A stretch of DNA of 64,000 nucleotides from Sulfitobacter undariae (GTDB lineage Bacteria; Pseudomonadota; Alphaproteobacteria; Rhodobacterales; Rhodobacteraceae): contig NZ_JACIEI010000001.1 in NCBI RefSeq assembly GCF_014196805.1, positions 124,001-188,000 of the forward strand, given 5' to 3'. Of the stretch, positions 52,655-61,697 are shown one piece after another; the stretch's first letter is position 1, and every line of letters starts with the position of its first letter. The translations under genes were made by a program, and so were the position numbers. The notes beneath the pieces were generated by a model. That model was not told where the DNA came from, made no database searches, and saw only the letters and a program-made list of their open reading frames with translations.

Positions 52655-55050
52655 AATTCACACTCTCTTGGCTCAAAGAGCACCTCGACACCACGGCTTC
52701 CGTGGATGAGATCACCTATGCCCTGACCGATCTGGGTCTGGAAGTGGAGGGGGTCGAAGACCGTGGCGCGAAGCTGCGCGATTTTACCCTTGGTTTTGTG
52801 AAATCCGCTGAAAAGCATCCCGATGCGGACCGCCTGCGCGTGTGTCAGGTGGAAACCGACGAAGGCCTGCAACAGATCATCTGTGGCGCACCCAATGCGC
52901 GCGAAGGCATCACCGTTGTGATCGCCAAGCCCGGCGTGTACGTGCCCGGCATTGATACCACCATTGGCGTGGGCAAAATCCGCGGGATTGAAAGCTTTGG
53001 CATGATGGCCTCCGAGCGCGAGCTGGAGCTGTCCGAAGAGCATGACGGGATCATTGAACTTCCGTCTGGTAATGTCGGCGACAGCTTTACCGATTGGCTG
53101 GCCGAAAATGACCCTGCCAAAGTTGACCCTGTGATCGAAATCGCCATCACGCCGAACCGTCCAGACGCCCTTGGCGTGCGCGGTATTGCGCGTGATCTGG
53201 CGGCGCGTGGTTTGGGCAAGCTCAAGCAGCGTGACGTAGATGTGGTGGCGGGGGCGTTCCCTTGTCCTGTCAGCGTCAGCATTGACGACGACACGCTGGA
53301 GCACTGTCCTGTGTTCTTTGGCCGTGTCATTCGCGGCGTGAAAAACGGGCCAAGCCCTGTTTGGTTGCAAGACCGTCTGCGTGCCATTGGCCTGCGGCCG
53401 ATCAGCTTTTTGGTGGATGTGACCAACTTTTTCACCTTTGACCGCAACCGCCCGCTGCATGTGTTTGACGCGGATAAGATTGCAGGCGACGCGTTGCGCG
53501 TTCACCGCGCCAAAGGTGGTGAGACCTTGGTCGCGTTGGACGACAAAGAATACACCCTGCAAGACAGCATGATCGTGATCTCGGACGCGAATGGGGTTGA
53601 GAGCATTGGCGGCGTGATGGGCGGTTTGGCCACTGGCGTGACCGAAGACACCGTGAATGTCTTCCTTGAAGCAGCGTATTTTGATCCGGTGCGTACAGCC
53701 TACACGGGCCGCGCGCTCAAGATCAATTCGGATGCGCGATATCGCTTTGAACGCGGGATTGACCCCGAGTGGACGCCATACGGGATTGAGCACGCAACCC
53801 AGATGATCCTTGATCATGCGGGCGGTGAAGCCTCGGACGTGGTGAGTGCGGGTAAAGTGCCTGACACCAGCCGCGCCTACCGTCTGAATGCGAAACGTGT
53901 GGTTTCCTTGGTTGGTATGGAAATCCCTGAATCGACCCAGCGTCAGACGCTGACGTCTTTGGGTTTCCGTTTGGAAGGCGACATGGCGCATGTGCCCAGC
54001 TGGCGCCCCGATGTTCAGGGCGAGGCCGATCTGGTGGAAGAAGTGGCGCGGATTGCGTCCCTGACCAAGTTGGAAGGCGTGCCTTTGCCGCGTCTGACAA
54101 CAGGCGTGCCGCGCCCCGTGATGTCACCTGTGCAGCGCCGCGAAGTTGCGGCTCGGCGTACGGCGGCGGCATTGGGCTATCATGAATGTGTGACCTATAG
54201 CTTCATTGACCAGCCCTCGGCGGCTCTGTTTGGTGGGGGCACTGATGCAACCCGTCTGGAAAACCCGATCAGCAATGACATGAGCCACATGCGCCCGGCC
54301 TTGCTGCCCGGTCTGCTGGCTGCCGCAGCACGCAATCAGGCACGTGGTTTTGCAGATATGGCGCTGTTTGAAGTTGGCCCTGCCTTTAGTGGCGGTGAAC
54401 CGGGCGAACAGCACATGCTTGTTTCTGGCCTGTTGGTGGGGCGTACTGGTCCCAAAGACGTGTTGGGTGCTGCGCGTGACGTAGACGTGTTTGACGTCAA
54501 AGCGGACGCCGAGGCCATTCTGGCGGCAATCGGCGCACCGGCCAAAGTGCAAATTCTGCGCGGCGCTGATGATTGTTGGCATCCCGGCCGTCACGGCAAG
54601 GTTTGTCTTGGTCCCAAGAAAGTGCTGGCCATCTTTGGCGAAGTACATCCACGTATCTTGGCCGCGATGGATGTGAAGGGGCCTGCAATGGCCTTTACGA
54701 TCTGGCCTGCCGAAGTGCCGCTGCCGCGCAAAGCAGGGGCCACACGCCCCGCGCTGAAGGTCAGTGATTTGCAAGCGGTCGAGCGTGACTTTGCCTTTGT
54801 TGTAGATGCGGATGTAGAAGCCCTGACGTTGGTTAACGCGGCGATGGGTGCGGATAAGGTATTGATCGAAGACGTGCGTGTGTTTGACGAATTCATCGGT
54901 GGCAGTCTGGGTGAGGGGAAAAAATCCCTTGCGTTGACCGTACGCATGCAACCGCATGAACAAACGTTGAAAGATGCGGATATCGAAGCTGTGGGGGCCA
55001 AGGTTGTTGAAAAAGTGACCAAGGCCACAGGCGGGGTCTTGCGCGGGTGA
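52651..55050 (+). CDS. pheT: Phenylalanine--tRNA ligase subunit beta
   Basis: The 799-residue PheT contains an N-terminal tRNA-binding OB domain ([20 protein letters not shown], then FVKSAEKHPDADRLRVCQVE), the B3/B4 editing domains (RDLAARGLGKLKQ ... LPLHVFDADKI) and the C-terminal anticodon-binding FDX-ACB domain (AVERDFAFVVDADVEALTLVNAAMG). Length is normal. It starts inside the stop codon of the inserted small gene by an ATGA overlap. Confidence 0.97.
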   Translation: MKFTLSWLKEHLDTTASVDEITYALTDLGLEVEGVEDRGAKLRDFTLGFVKSAEKHPDADRLRVCQVETDEGLQQIICGAPNAREGITVVIAKPGVYVPGIDTTIGVGKIRGIESFGMMASERELELSEEHDGIIELPSGNVGDSFTDWLAENDPAKVDPVIEIAITPNRPDALGVRGIARDLAARGLGKLKQRDVDVVAGAFPCPVSVSIDDDTLEHCPVFFGRVIRGVKNGPSPVWLQDRLRAIGLRPISFLVDVTNFFTFDRNRPLHVFDADKIAGDALRVHRAKGGETLVALDDKEYTLQDSMIVISDANGVESIGGVMGGLATGVTEDTVNVFLEAAYFDPVRTAYTGRALKINSDARYRFERGIDPEWTPYGIEHATQMILDHAGGEASDVVSAGKVPDTSRAYRLNAKRVVSLVGMEIPESTQRQTLTSLGFRLEGDMAHVPSWRPDVQGEADLVEEVARIASLTKLEGVPLPRLTTGVPRPVMSPVQRREVAARRTAAALGYHECVTYSFIDQPSAALFGGGTDATRLENPISNDMSHMRPALLPGLLAAAARNQARGFADMALFEVGPAFSGGEPGEQHMLVSGLLVGRTGPKDVLGAARDVDVFDVKADAEAILAAIGAPAKVQILRGADDCWHPGRHGKVCLGPKKVLAIFGEVHPRILAAMDVKGPAMAFTIWPAEVPLPRKAGATRPALKVSDLQAVERDFAFVVDADVEALTLVNAAMGADKVLIEDVRVFDEFIGGSLGEGKKSLALTVRMQPHEQTLKDADIEAVGAKVVEKVTKATGGVLRG

Positions 55051-55057
55051 TGTAACG

Positions 55058-55085
55058 CTGCCGCCATCCTTTGGGGTGGCGGCAG
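55058..55085 (+). terminator. Hairpin after pheT
   Basis: CTGCCGCCATCC and GGGTGGCGGCAG form a 12-base stem with a short loop 8 bases after the pheT stop. It lacks a strong T-tract, so it may terminate weakly or protect the mRNA end. Confidence 0.5.
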
Positions 55086-55140
55086 GTTTGAGAGTATTGG
55101 CAAAATCGAAATGGGGCCTGCGCCCTGAGGGGGAGAGACG

Positions 55141-55584
55141 ATGTTGAATGTGTACCTGTCAGGCGAGATTCATACAGATTGGCGTGAGCAAATCACTGAG
55201 GGCGCTCAAGGGCTGGATATCGTGTTTTCAGGCCCTGTGACGGATCACGCGGCAAGCGATGATTGCGGTGTCGCTATTCTGGGGGCTGAGGCGGACAAGT
55301 TTTGGCATGATCACAAAGGCGCGCAAATTAATGCAATCCGCACGCGCAAAGGTATTGCCGATGCTGACGTTGTGGTTGTGCGGTTTGGCGACAAGTACAA
55401 GCAGTGGAATGCTGCCTTTGATGCCGGATATGCTGCGGCGTTGGGTAAATCACTGATCATTCTGCACGGCGCGGATCACGCCCATGCGCTCAAGGAAGTG
55501 GATGCCGCTGCTTTGGCGGTGGCCTCTGATCCGGCGCAGGTGGTGGATATTTTGCGGTATGTGTTGACGGCTAAGTTGCCCTAA
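55141..55584 (+). CDS. YtoQ family protein
   Basis: The 147-residue protein matches the YtoQ family along its length (MLNVYLSGEIHTDWREQI ... FSGPVTDHAASDDCG ... KDKYKQWNAAFDAGYAAALGKSLIILH). The fold is related to nucleoside 2-deoxyribosyltransferases, but the YtoQ function is not established. A GGGGAGAG site precedes the ATG. It is followed by mscL. Confidence 0.92.
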   Translation: MLNVYLSGEIHTDWREQITEGAQGLDIVFSGPVTDHAASDDCGVAILGAEADKFWHDHKGAQINAIRTRKGIADADVVVVRFGDKYKQWNAAFDAGYAAALGKSLIILHGADHAHALKEVDAAALAVASDPAQVVDILRYVLTAKLP

Positions 55585-55723
55585 AGGTCTGCGTTCTGGG
55601 CCTAAATTTTGTGTTTTCCCCATAAAAACTGACTATTAGTTTTACAGTTGTGTGGTATTGACCGCGCAATGGCGCAAAGGGTGGGAAAACCTGCGGCCGA
55701 CAAACGTAGCAAGGGACAAATCA

Positions 55724-56158
55724 ATGCTTAACGAATTCAAAGACTTTATCGCCAAAGGCAATGTCATGGACATGGCTGTTGGTATCATCATCGGCGCCGC
55801 TTTTACGGCGATCGTGACGTCGCTGGTTGGTGACCTGATCAACCCGATTATTGCACTGTTCACGGGCGGCGTAGATTTCTCAGGCTGGTATTATGTGATT
55901 GGCGGCAGCACGTCTGATTATGCTTCTATCGAAGCGGCAACAGAAGCGGGTGTTCCTGTGTTCGCGATTGGCCGTTTTGTAATGGCAGTCATGAACTTCC
56001 TGATTGTTGCATGGGTTGTGTTCATGCTGGTCAAGATGGTGAACCGCGTCAAAGCGGCTGCTGAGAAAGAAGCAGAAGTTGCCGAAGAAGCGGCTCCAGC
56101 TGGTCCAACACAAGAAGAACTGCTGGCAGATATTCTTGCAGCTTTGAAAAAAGCCTGA
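55724..56158 (+). CDS. mscL: Large-conductance mechanosensitive channel MscL
   Basis: The 144-residue protein has the MscL N terminus ([39 protein letters not shown]), two transmembrane helices, and a charged cytoplasmic helix at the end. It opens under hypoosmotic shock to release solutes. The ATG at 55724 is the family start; upstream in-frame codons are spurious. It ends at a bidirectional terminator. Confidence 0.97.
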   Translation: MLNEFKDFIAKGNVMDMAVGIIIGAAFTAIVTSLVGDLINPIIALFTGGVDFSGWYYVIGGSTSDYASIEAATEAGVPVFAIGRFVMAVMNFLIVAWVVFMLVKMVNRVKAAAEKEAEVAEEAAPAGPTQEELLADILAALKKA

Positions 56159-56181
56159 GTTTAACTCTGGGTTCTAAGATT

Positions 56182-56211
56182 GGGGGTCGCGGTTTCGCGG
56201 CCCCCTTTTTG
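56182..56211. terminator. Bidirectional terminator between mscL and ald
   Basis: GGGGGTCGCG, a four-base loop and CGCGGCCCCC are followed by TTTTTG; on the other strand AAAAA follows the stem toward ald. Confidence 0.85.
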
Positions 56212-56228
56212 TTGTTGCCAGTTTTCGT

Positions 56229-57344
56229 TTATTGGATGGCTTGTTCGGGTGTGATGCAGTCCATCCCCAGCGCCTCACCCACGGCTTTGTAGGTGATCTG
56301 GCCCGCATGCACGTTGAGACCCGCCAGCAGGTGTGGATCATCGGCGCAGGCTCGCTTCCAGCCCTTGTCGGCAAGGGACAGCATGAAGGGCATTGTGGCA
56401 TTGCCAAGCGCGATAGTTGAGGTCCGTGCCACGGCGCCGGGCATGTTAGCGACGCAGTAATGCATAACACCGTCTACCTCATAGATCGGGTCTTGGTGGG
56501 TTGTGGCATGGGAGGTTTCAAAGCAGCCGCCTTGGTCAATCGCAACATCGACAAGGACCGCACCGGATTGCATGAGGCCGAGTTGGTCGCGGCTGACGAG
56601 TTTTGGTGCTGCCGCGCCGGGCACCAGTACGGCACCGATGACCATGTCCATGCGGGGCAGTAGATCAACCATGGCACCGCGATCAGAGTATTGCGTGGTC
56701 AGGCGGCCCATGAAGACATCATCCAAATAGGATAGCCGTGCGATTGAGCGGTCCAGCACGGTCACATTTGCACCCATACCAACGGCCACACGGGCGGCTG
56801 CGGTCCCCACAACACCGCCACCGATGATGGCAACATTTGCAGGGCGCACCCCCGGCACACCGCCCATCAATACGCCACGTCCTCCGTTTGCCTTTTGCAA
56901 GGTCCATGCGCCCATTTGCGGGGCAAGGCGGCCTGCGACCTCGGACATTGGCGCCAGTAGGGGCAGACCACCTGCGCGGTCAGTCACGGTTTCATAAGCG
57001 ATGCATGTGGCGCCTGAGGCAATCAGGTCTTTGGTTTGCGCAGGGTCGGGGGCAAGGTGGAGGTAGGTGAATAGGATTTGCCCGTCGCGCAGCATTTTAC
57101 GCTCGATGGCCTGCGGTTCTTTGACCTTTACGATCATATCCGCAGCCGCAAAAATCTCGGCGGGAGTTTCGAGGATTGTGGCACCTGCGGCAACGTAATC
57201 CGCATCCTCAAATCCTGCACCTGTGCCTGCGCCTGTTTCGATAATCACGCAGTGACCGCGATTGATCGCTTCGAGAGCGGCATTGGGGGTGACACCGACA
57301 CGGAATTCTTGGGGTTTGATTTCTTTTGGGCAACCGATTTTCAT
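56229..57344 (-). CDS. ald: Alanine dehydrogenase
   Basis: The 371-residue enzyme oxidises L-alanine to pyruvate, ammonium and NADH. Motifs: MKIGCPKEIKPQEFRVGVTP, the catalytic Lys region VKVKEPQ, the NAD-binding GGGVVGTAAARVAVGMGANVTVLD, and the C-terminal MPGAVARTSTIALGNATMPF. It would recycle the alanine produced by taurine-pyruvate aminotransferase, though that gene lies 32 kb away. It is divergent from an Lrp/AsnC regulator, the usual AldR-type arrangement, with an inverted repeat in the gap. Confidence 0.95.
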   Translation of the reverse strand: MKIGCPKEIKPQEFRVGVTPNAALEAINRGHCVIIETGAGTGAGFEDADYVAAGATILETPAEIFAAADMIVKVKEPQAIERKMLRDGQILFTYLHLAPDPAQTKDLIASGATCIAYETVTDRAGGLPLLAPMSEVAGRLAPQMGAWTLQKANGGRGVLMGGVPGVRPANVAIIGGGVVGTAAARVAVGMGANVTVLDRSIARLSYLDDVFMGRLTTQYSDRGAMVDLLPRMDMVIGAVLVPGAAAPKLVSRDQLGLMQSGAVLVDVAIDQGGCFETSHATTHQDPIYEVDGVMHYCVANMPGAVARTSTIALGNATMPFMLSLADKGWKRACADDPHLLAGLNVHAGQITYKAVGEALGMDCITPEQAIQ

Positions 57345-57402
57345 TATTTTTGTCCTTCTCCACTGTTATAAATTGAGCTTGCGCCTGATTTATCGAGATT
57401 GG

Positions 57403-57421
57403 TGGCGATATTTGCTCGCCA
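57403..57421. promoter_or_regulatory. Inverted repeat TGGCGA-N7-TCGCCA between ald and its regulator
   Basis: The two 6-base arms sit in the divergent promoter region, 60-80 bases from either start codon, a plausible binding site for the Lrp/AsnC regulator. It is short and could be chance. Confidence 0.4.
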
Positions 57422-57479
57422 ACAGCTCTGTTCTTCGAATAAAGTTGAGCAATGGGCCGTAAATTCGCAAAGGTTTTGC

Positions 57480-57938
57480 ATGATGTTGGATAGTATCGAT
57501 CGAAAACTGCTTGCTGCGTTGCAAAGGCGCGGACGGATGTCGAATGCCGAATTGTCCGAGCAGGTAAATCTGTCACCTTCGGCCTGTCATCGCCGTGTCC
57601 AACGGCTAGAGGCTGAGGGATATATCCGAGATTACGTTGCTTTGCTGGATGCGCGCAAGTTGGGCGTGCCGACGACGGTGTTTGTTGAGATAACTCTATC
57701 GGGCCAAGCGGATGAGGTTCTGGATGCGTTTGAAAAATCCGTGGCGCGTATTCCAGATGTGCTGGAATGCCATTTGATGGCTGGAACTGCGGACTATCTG
57801 CTTAAGGTTGTTGCAGAGGACACCGAGGATTTTGCACGTATCCATCGTCAGTATCTGGCGCGATTGCCCGGCGTGCAGGGTATGCAATCCAGTTTTGCGT
57901 TGCGCACAGTGTGCAAGACGACGGCGTTACCCGTTTAG
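57480..57938 (+). CDS. Lrp/AsnC-family regulator (AldR-like)
   Basis: The 152-residue protein has the helix-turn-helix (DSIDRKLLAALQRRGRMSNAELSEQVNLSPSACHRRVQRLEAEGYIRDYVALLD) and a RAM effector domain. It is divergent from ald and probably activates it in response to alanine, as AldR does in rhizobia. Two adjacent ATG codons (57480, 57483) are possible starts. Confidence 0.9.
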   Translation: MMLDSIDRKLLAALQRRGRMSNAELSEQVNLSPSACHRRVQRLEAEGYIRDYVALLDARKLGVPTTVFVEITLSGQADEVLDAFEKSVARIPDVLECHLMAGTADYLLKVVAEDTEDFARIHRQYLARLPGVQGMQSSFALRTVCKTTALPV

Positions 57939-58036
57939 CTGCGCCATAGTTCAAAGCGAGAATCCTTTAACAGACCTTACAAGCGTCCTGTGCGCTGTGT
58001 TAGGTTGCGGCAGACTCACGTTTTTGGAGAACTGCC

Positions 58037-58729
58037 ATGTCCAGTACCGAAACCTCACCCAAAGAGCTATTGTTGCAAGCGGCAATTGTGCACGTGCCTT
58101 TTGATGGGTGGTCGCAGGCCACGTTTGATGCGGCTGTTACGGATACAGGCATCGAGCGGGCAGTGGCCAATAGCATCTGTCCGCGTGGGGCAGTGGACCT
58201 TGCGTTGATGTACCATGTGCAAGGCGATGCCGAGATGGTTGCGCGGCTGCAAAGTGCTGATCTGGAGGACATGCGATTTCGGGACCGCATTGCTGCTGCA
58301 GTTCGGTATCGTTTGGAAGCGGTTGAGGACAAAGAAACCGTGCGGCGTGGCACAGCGTTATTCGCGCTTCCTGCTTATGCTGCTGATGGTGCCAAGGCGA
58401 TCTGGGGTACGGCTGATGCGATCTGGAATGCTTTGGGCGATACATCCGAAGATGTGAATTGGTACACCAAACGTGCTACGCTGAGCGGGGTGTATTCATC
58501 GACCATTCTATATTGGTTGGGGGATGATAGCGAAAATCACGCGGATACATGGGCGTTTCTGGATCGCCGTATTGATGACGTCATGCAGATTGAAAAGCTC
58601 AAGGCGCAGGTGCGGGACAGCCCTGTTTTAAGTAAACTGATGGCGGGGCCGAACTGGCTATTGGGGCATATCAAAGCGCCTCAGAAGGCGTCAGGTGTCG
58701 GATTGCCAGGGCGTTGGGATCCACGTTAA
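58037..58729 (+). CDS. COQ9 family protein
   Basis: The 230-residue protein matches the alphaproteobacterial COQ9 family: KELLLQAAIVHVPFDGWSQATFDAAVTDTGIERAVAN (TetR-like fold) and the C-terminal region RATLSGVYSSTILYWLGDDSENHADTWAFLDRRIDDVMQIEK that forms the lipid-binding part. COQ9 assists ubiquinone biosynthesis by presenting precursors to Coq7. The gene ends only 10 bases before bioM, so they may be co-transcribed without an evident functional link. Confidence 0.92.
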   Translation: MSSTETSPKELLLQAAIVHVPFDGWSQATFDAAVTDTGIERAVANSICPRGAVDLALMYHVQGDAEMVARLQSADLEDMRFRDRIAAAVRYRLEAVEDKETVRRGTALFALPAYAADGAKAIWGTADAIWNALGDTSEDVNWYTKRATLSGVYSSTILYWLGDDSENHADTWAFLDRRIDDVMQIEKLKAQVRDSPVLSKLMAGPNWLLGHIKAPQKASGVGLPGRWDPR

Positions 58730-58739
58730 AAGCCCGTTC

Positions 58740-59471
58740 ATGAGTGATATTTCTCCTTTGCTGCGCCTTGATGTCGTTGATCTACGGATTGACGGGCGCG
58801 ATGTGTTGCGCGGGATTACCTGTGTGTCGGATGCGCGGCGGATTGCGGTACTGGGCCGCAATGGATCGGGTAAAACCACGCTGGCGCGGGTGATGGCAGG
58901 GCTGAAAGCACCCACAGGTGGTACAGTGCACATCGCAGGTGTCGATGTGGCGCGCGACAGGCGTGGGGCTTTGGGTGCTGTGGGAATATTGTTCCAGAAC
59001 CCTGATCATCAGATTATTTTCCCTACAGTGGGCGAGGAACTATCTTTTGGTCTGTCACAAATGGGGATGACCAAGGTAGCTGTGACCGATCGGGTGGAGC
59101 AAGTACTGGCACAGTTTGGTAAATCGGCTTGGCACGACGCCGCGATCTATCAGCTATCGCAAGGGCAACGACAGCTTGTGTGCCTGATGGCGATCCTTGC
59201 GATGGCACCCAAAGTCATCATTCTGGATGAGCCTTTTGCAGGGTTGGACATCCCTACCATGATGCATTTGTCGCGGGTGCTGGAGAGCACCGATGCGGCG
59301 TTGGTCCATATCACCCATGATCCGCGCATTGTAGCGCACTACGATCATGTGCTGTGGATTGAAGGGGGCGCAGTACAGATGCAAGGTGCTGCCGCAGAAG
59401 TGGCTCCTGCGTTTGAAGCGGCGATGACCGAACTGGGGAAACGTGATGATCTCTCTGACATCGCCGGTTAA
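58740..59471 (+). CDS. bioM: Biotin transport ATP-binding protein BioM
   Basis: The 243-residue ABC ATPase of an ECF-type transporter has Walker A GRNGSGKTTLARVMAGL, the Q-loop region FQNPDHQIIFPTVGEEL, signature LSQGQRQLVCLMAIL, and Walker B VIILDEPFAGLD. With BioN it energises biotin uptake through BioY. It starts 10 bases after coq9 and overlaps bioN. Confidence 0.93.
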   Translation: MSDISPLLRLDVVDLRIDGRDVLRGITCVSDARRIAVLGRNGSGKTTLARVMAGLKAPTGGTVHIAGVDVARDRRGALGAVGILFQNPDHQIIFPTVGEELSFGLSQMGMTKVAVTDRVEQVLAQFGKSAWHDAAIYQLSQGQRQLVCLMAILAMAPKVIILDEPFAGLDIPTMMHLSRVLESTDAALVHITHDPRIVAHYDHVLWIEGGAVQMQGAAAEVAPAFEAAMTELGKRDDLSDIAG

Positions 59472-60060
59472 AACTCGCGCGCACGGTTGGCCTGCTGGGG
59501 GTAAACTACTAGCGCTTTGCGTGGTCTCTGTTGTTTTGTTCGCAGTCCCTGATCTGATGTTTCAATTTGCGGCAGCGATGAGTGTGGTGCTGCTTTATGC
59601 TTTGCCAGGGCGGGTGTTTTTGCGCCACGGATTGCGGCGCATTTGGCCGCTTTGGCCGTTTGTGGTGGTCTTGCTGGTTTGGCATGTGTTCACGGATGCT
59701 TGGGCTGAGGGCGTGGTCATTGCCTTGCGGATGCTTACAGCCGTAGCGCTGGCCAATCTGGTGACAATGACAACCTCGCTGCAGGCTATGATGGATGTGG
59801 TCAGTTGGCTGCTGCGGCCCTTTGCACGGTTTGGCGTGAACGTGCGCGCAATAGAGCTTGCGGCGGCAATGGTGATCCGCTTTACCCCTGTTTTGGGAGA
59901 AAAGGGTACAGCGCTGGCGCTGGCATGGCGTGCAAGATCCCGCAGGCCTGCGGGCTGGCGGGTGATTGTGCCCTTTATGGTTTTGGCGTTGGATGACGCC
60001 GGCCATGTATCAGAAGCGCTGCGTGCGCGCGGCGGCATAGAAATGGATAAGAAGTCATGA
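59443..60060 (+). CDS. bioN: Biotin transport transmembrane protein BioN
   Basis: The 205-residue T-component has about five hydrophobic segments and ends with the coupling region TPVLGEKGTALALAWRARSRRPAGWRV, with the A-R-A/R motifs that bind the ATPase. It overlaps the bioM 3' end by 29 bases and bioY by ATGA. Confidence 0.92.
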   Translation: MMISLTSPVKTRAHGWPAGGKLLALCVVSVVLFAVPDLMFQFAAAMSVVLLYALPGRVFLRHGLRRIWPLWPFVVVLLVWHVFTDAWAEGVVIALRMLTAVALANLVTMTTSLQAMMDVVSWLLRPFARFGVNVRAIELAAAMVIRFTPVLGEKGTALALAWRARSRRPAGWRVIVPFMVLALDDAGHVSEALRARGGIEMDKKS

Positions 60061-60608
60061 ATTCAGAACATAACGTGGTGCAGATTGCGCTTTTCACAGC
60101 TTTGATTGCGGCGCTTGGATTGGTCCCACAGCTGACATTGGCCTTTGGCGTGCCGATTACAGCCCAAAGTCTGGGAATTATGCTGTGTGGCACGGTTTTA
60201 GGCGCGCGGCGTGGTGGCTTGGCGGCGCTGTTGTTTATCGGCTTGGTCGCCCTTGGGCTGCCTTTGTTGGCAGGCGGACGCGGTGGTTTGGGTGTGTTCA
60301 CCTCACCAACGGCGGGCTTTGCGTTGGGCTTCCCCGTTGCGGCATTTGCGACAGGTTGGGTGATGGAGCGTTTAAGCGGCGTTACCGTGGTGCTAGCTGC
60401 GGGGATCGCTGCTGTGCTGGGTGGTGTTGTGGTGCTGTACGCTTTCGGGATTAGCGGCATGGCGATTGTGCTGGGGCGGTCATTGACCGAGGCGGCGCTG
60501 TTGGTAACGGCCTTTATTCCAGGGGATGCTGTCAAAGCTGTTCTGGCGGGGATTATCACCGCGGCGCTGTACCGTGCGCGGCCCCATAGCGTGTTTTCAC
60601 GTAGCTAA
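60057..60608 (+). CDS. bioY: Biotin transporter substrate-binding subunit BioY
   Basis: The 183-residue S-component has about six hydrophobic segments and the BioY pattern: VPITAQSLGIMLCGTVLGARRGGLAALLFIGLVALGLPLLAGGRGGLGVFTSPTAGFALGFPVAAFATGW. It captures biotin in the membrane. It ends convergently, overlapping the thiolase gene on the minus strand by 12 bases. I saw no TTATCTATAA-like BioR site in the region. Confidence 0.95.
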   Translation: MNSEHNVVQIALFTALIAALGLVPQLTLAFGVPITAQSLGIMLCGTVLGARRGGLAALLFIGLVALGLPLLAGGRGGLGVFTSPTAGFALGFPVAAFATGWVMERLSGVTVVLAAGIAAVLGGVVVLYAFGISGMAIVLGRSLTEAALLVTAFIPGDAVKAVLAGIITAALYRARPHSVFSRS

Positions 60609-61697
60609 AATCACAGCGGTGGCAATGCCACCTGCTGCGGCAATCGCAGCAAGGCCCTTGCCACCGCTGATCTGCATTTCGTGAAATAGTCGAACTGCGT
60701 TGATGGTGCCGGACGCGCCTATGGGATGCCCCCGTGCCAAAGCACCGCCGCCGATATTGACCTGATCAGGGTCAAGGCCCGCCCCTTTGACGCAGGCGAT
60801 GGCCTGAACGGCAAAGGCCTCCATTATTTCCGAACAGATGATGTCTTGCGGGCGCAGGCGGGTATTCTCTAGCGCGGCTTTGATCGCGGCCACAGGGGCG
60901 AGGGCAGGCATGTCTGGTGCATGCCCCTTGGTTGATCCGCCAAGAATTGCCACGCCGTTGCACCCCAGTTGTCGCCGCATTTGGTCTGACACTACCACAC
61001 AAAACGCGGCACCATCGGCGGCAACAGCCATGTTTGCGGCTGTGATGCTGCCGCTCACAGGTTTCGCACGTGCGACAAGCGCGTCGGACAGGTTCCGCGC
61101 AAAAGGATCGCGTGCTTGTCCGTTCAGTGTGACGATTTCGCCGTTGTGGGGCGTGGCTGCGCAGGCTTTGGCATGGCTGTGGATCGCCCATGCGTCTTGT
61201 TGTGTGCGGGGGATGCCAGCGCTTTGAGCCAAGACGTCAGCGGCGGCTGCCATGTCTGGATCGCGGTCAGACCAAGGGGTGAAAGGCGGCTGGTCATAGG
61301 CCATAGGAGGGCTGCCATCAGCAAATGTACGCAGACGTAAGGGGCGGCGGGAATAGCTTTCGACTCCGCCTGCAATGACCACATGCGCGGCACCGCTTTC
61401 AACCATCGCTTTGGCCAGCAGCAGCGCATCCAGCCCGCCTGCGCATTGGCGGTCAATGCTCAGCCCTGCCACGGTTTCAGGCAAGCCAGCGGCCAATGCG
61501 ACCAACCGCGCAGGATTACCACCACCACCGATGGCATTGGAGAGGATGACTTCGTCAACTTGCGCGGGCGCAATACCTGCTTGCACGAGGGCGGCATGCA
61601 AAACAGGCGCGCCAAGCGCATCCAGCGTGAGGTTAGAAAACGCGCCATTGCGGGGAACAACCGCACTGCGGCAAGCGGCGATGATATGGGCCGTCAT
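60597..61697 (-). CDS. Atypical thiolase-fold protein (YhfS-like) next to biotin transporter genes
   Basis: The 366-residue protein has the thiolase fold and the nucleophilic Cys (residue 85, in SIDRQCAGGLDA), with the later catalytic His in GGGALARGHPIGASG. Two other canonical residues are changed: the usual N-E-A-F-A motif reads EIMEAFAVQ (Asn to Met), and the usual C-x-G-G-G motif reads AIAAAGGIATAV (the general-base Cys replaced by Ala). Classic thiolysis or Claisen condensation is therefore doubtful. It is co-transcribed with the short AMP-binding protein (ATGA overlap) and converges on bioMNY. This gene set resembles bioY-yhfT-yhfS of Bacillus subtilis. The ATG at 61697 is chosen for the overlap. 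Confidence 0.85.
   Translation of the reverse strand: MTAHIIAACRSAVVPRNGAFSNLTLDALGAPVLHAALVQAGIAPAQVDEVILSNAIGGGGNPARLVALAAGLPETVAGLSIDRQCAGGLDALLLAKAMVESGAAHVVIAGGVESYSRRPLRLRTFADGSPPMAYDQPPFTPWSDRDPDMAAAADVLAQSAGIPRTQQDAWAIHSHAKACAATPHNGEIVTLNGQARDPFARNLSDALVARAKPVSGSITAANMAVAADGAAFCVVVSDQMRRQLGCNGVAILGGSTKGHAPDMPALAPVAAIKAALENTRLRPQDIICSEIMEAFAVQAIACVKGAGLDPDQVNIGGGALARGHPIGASGTINAVRLFHEMQISGGKGLAAIAAAGGIATAVILAT

Noticed and set aside
57939-58036. BioR-type operator (TTATCTATAA-like) upstream of coq9-bioMNY
   Set aside because: I looked in this gap and in 62903-63030 and found no good match, so biotin control by BioR is not claimed.
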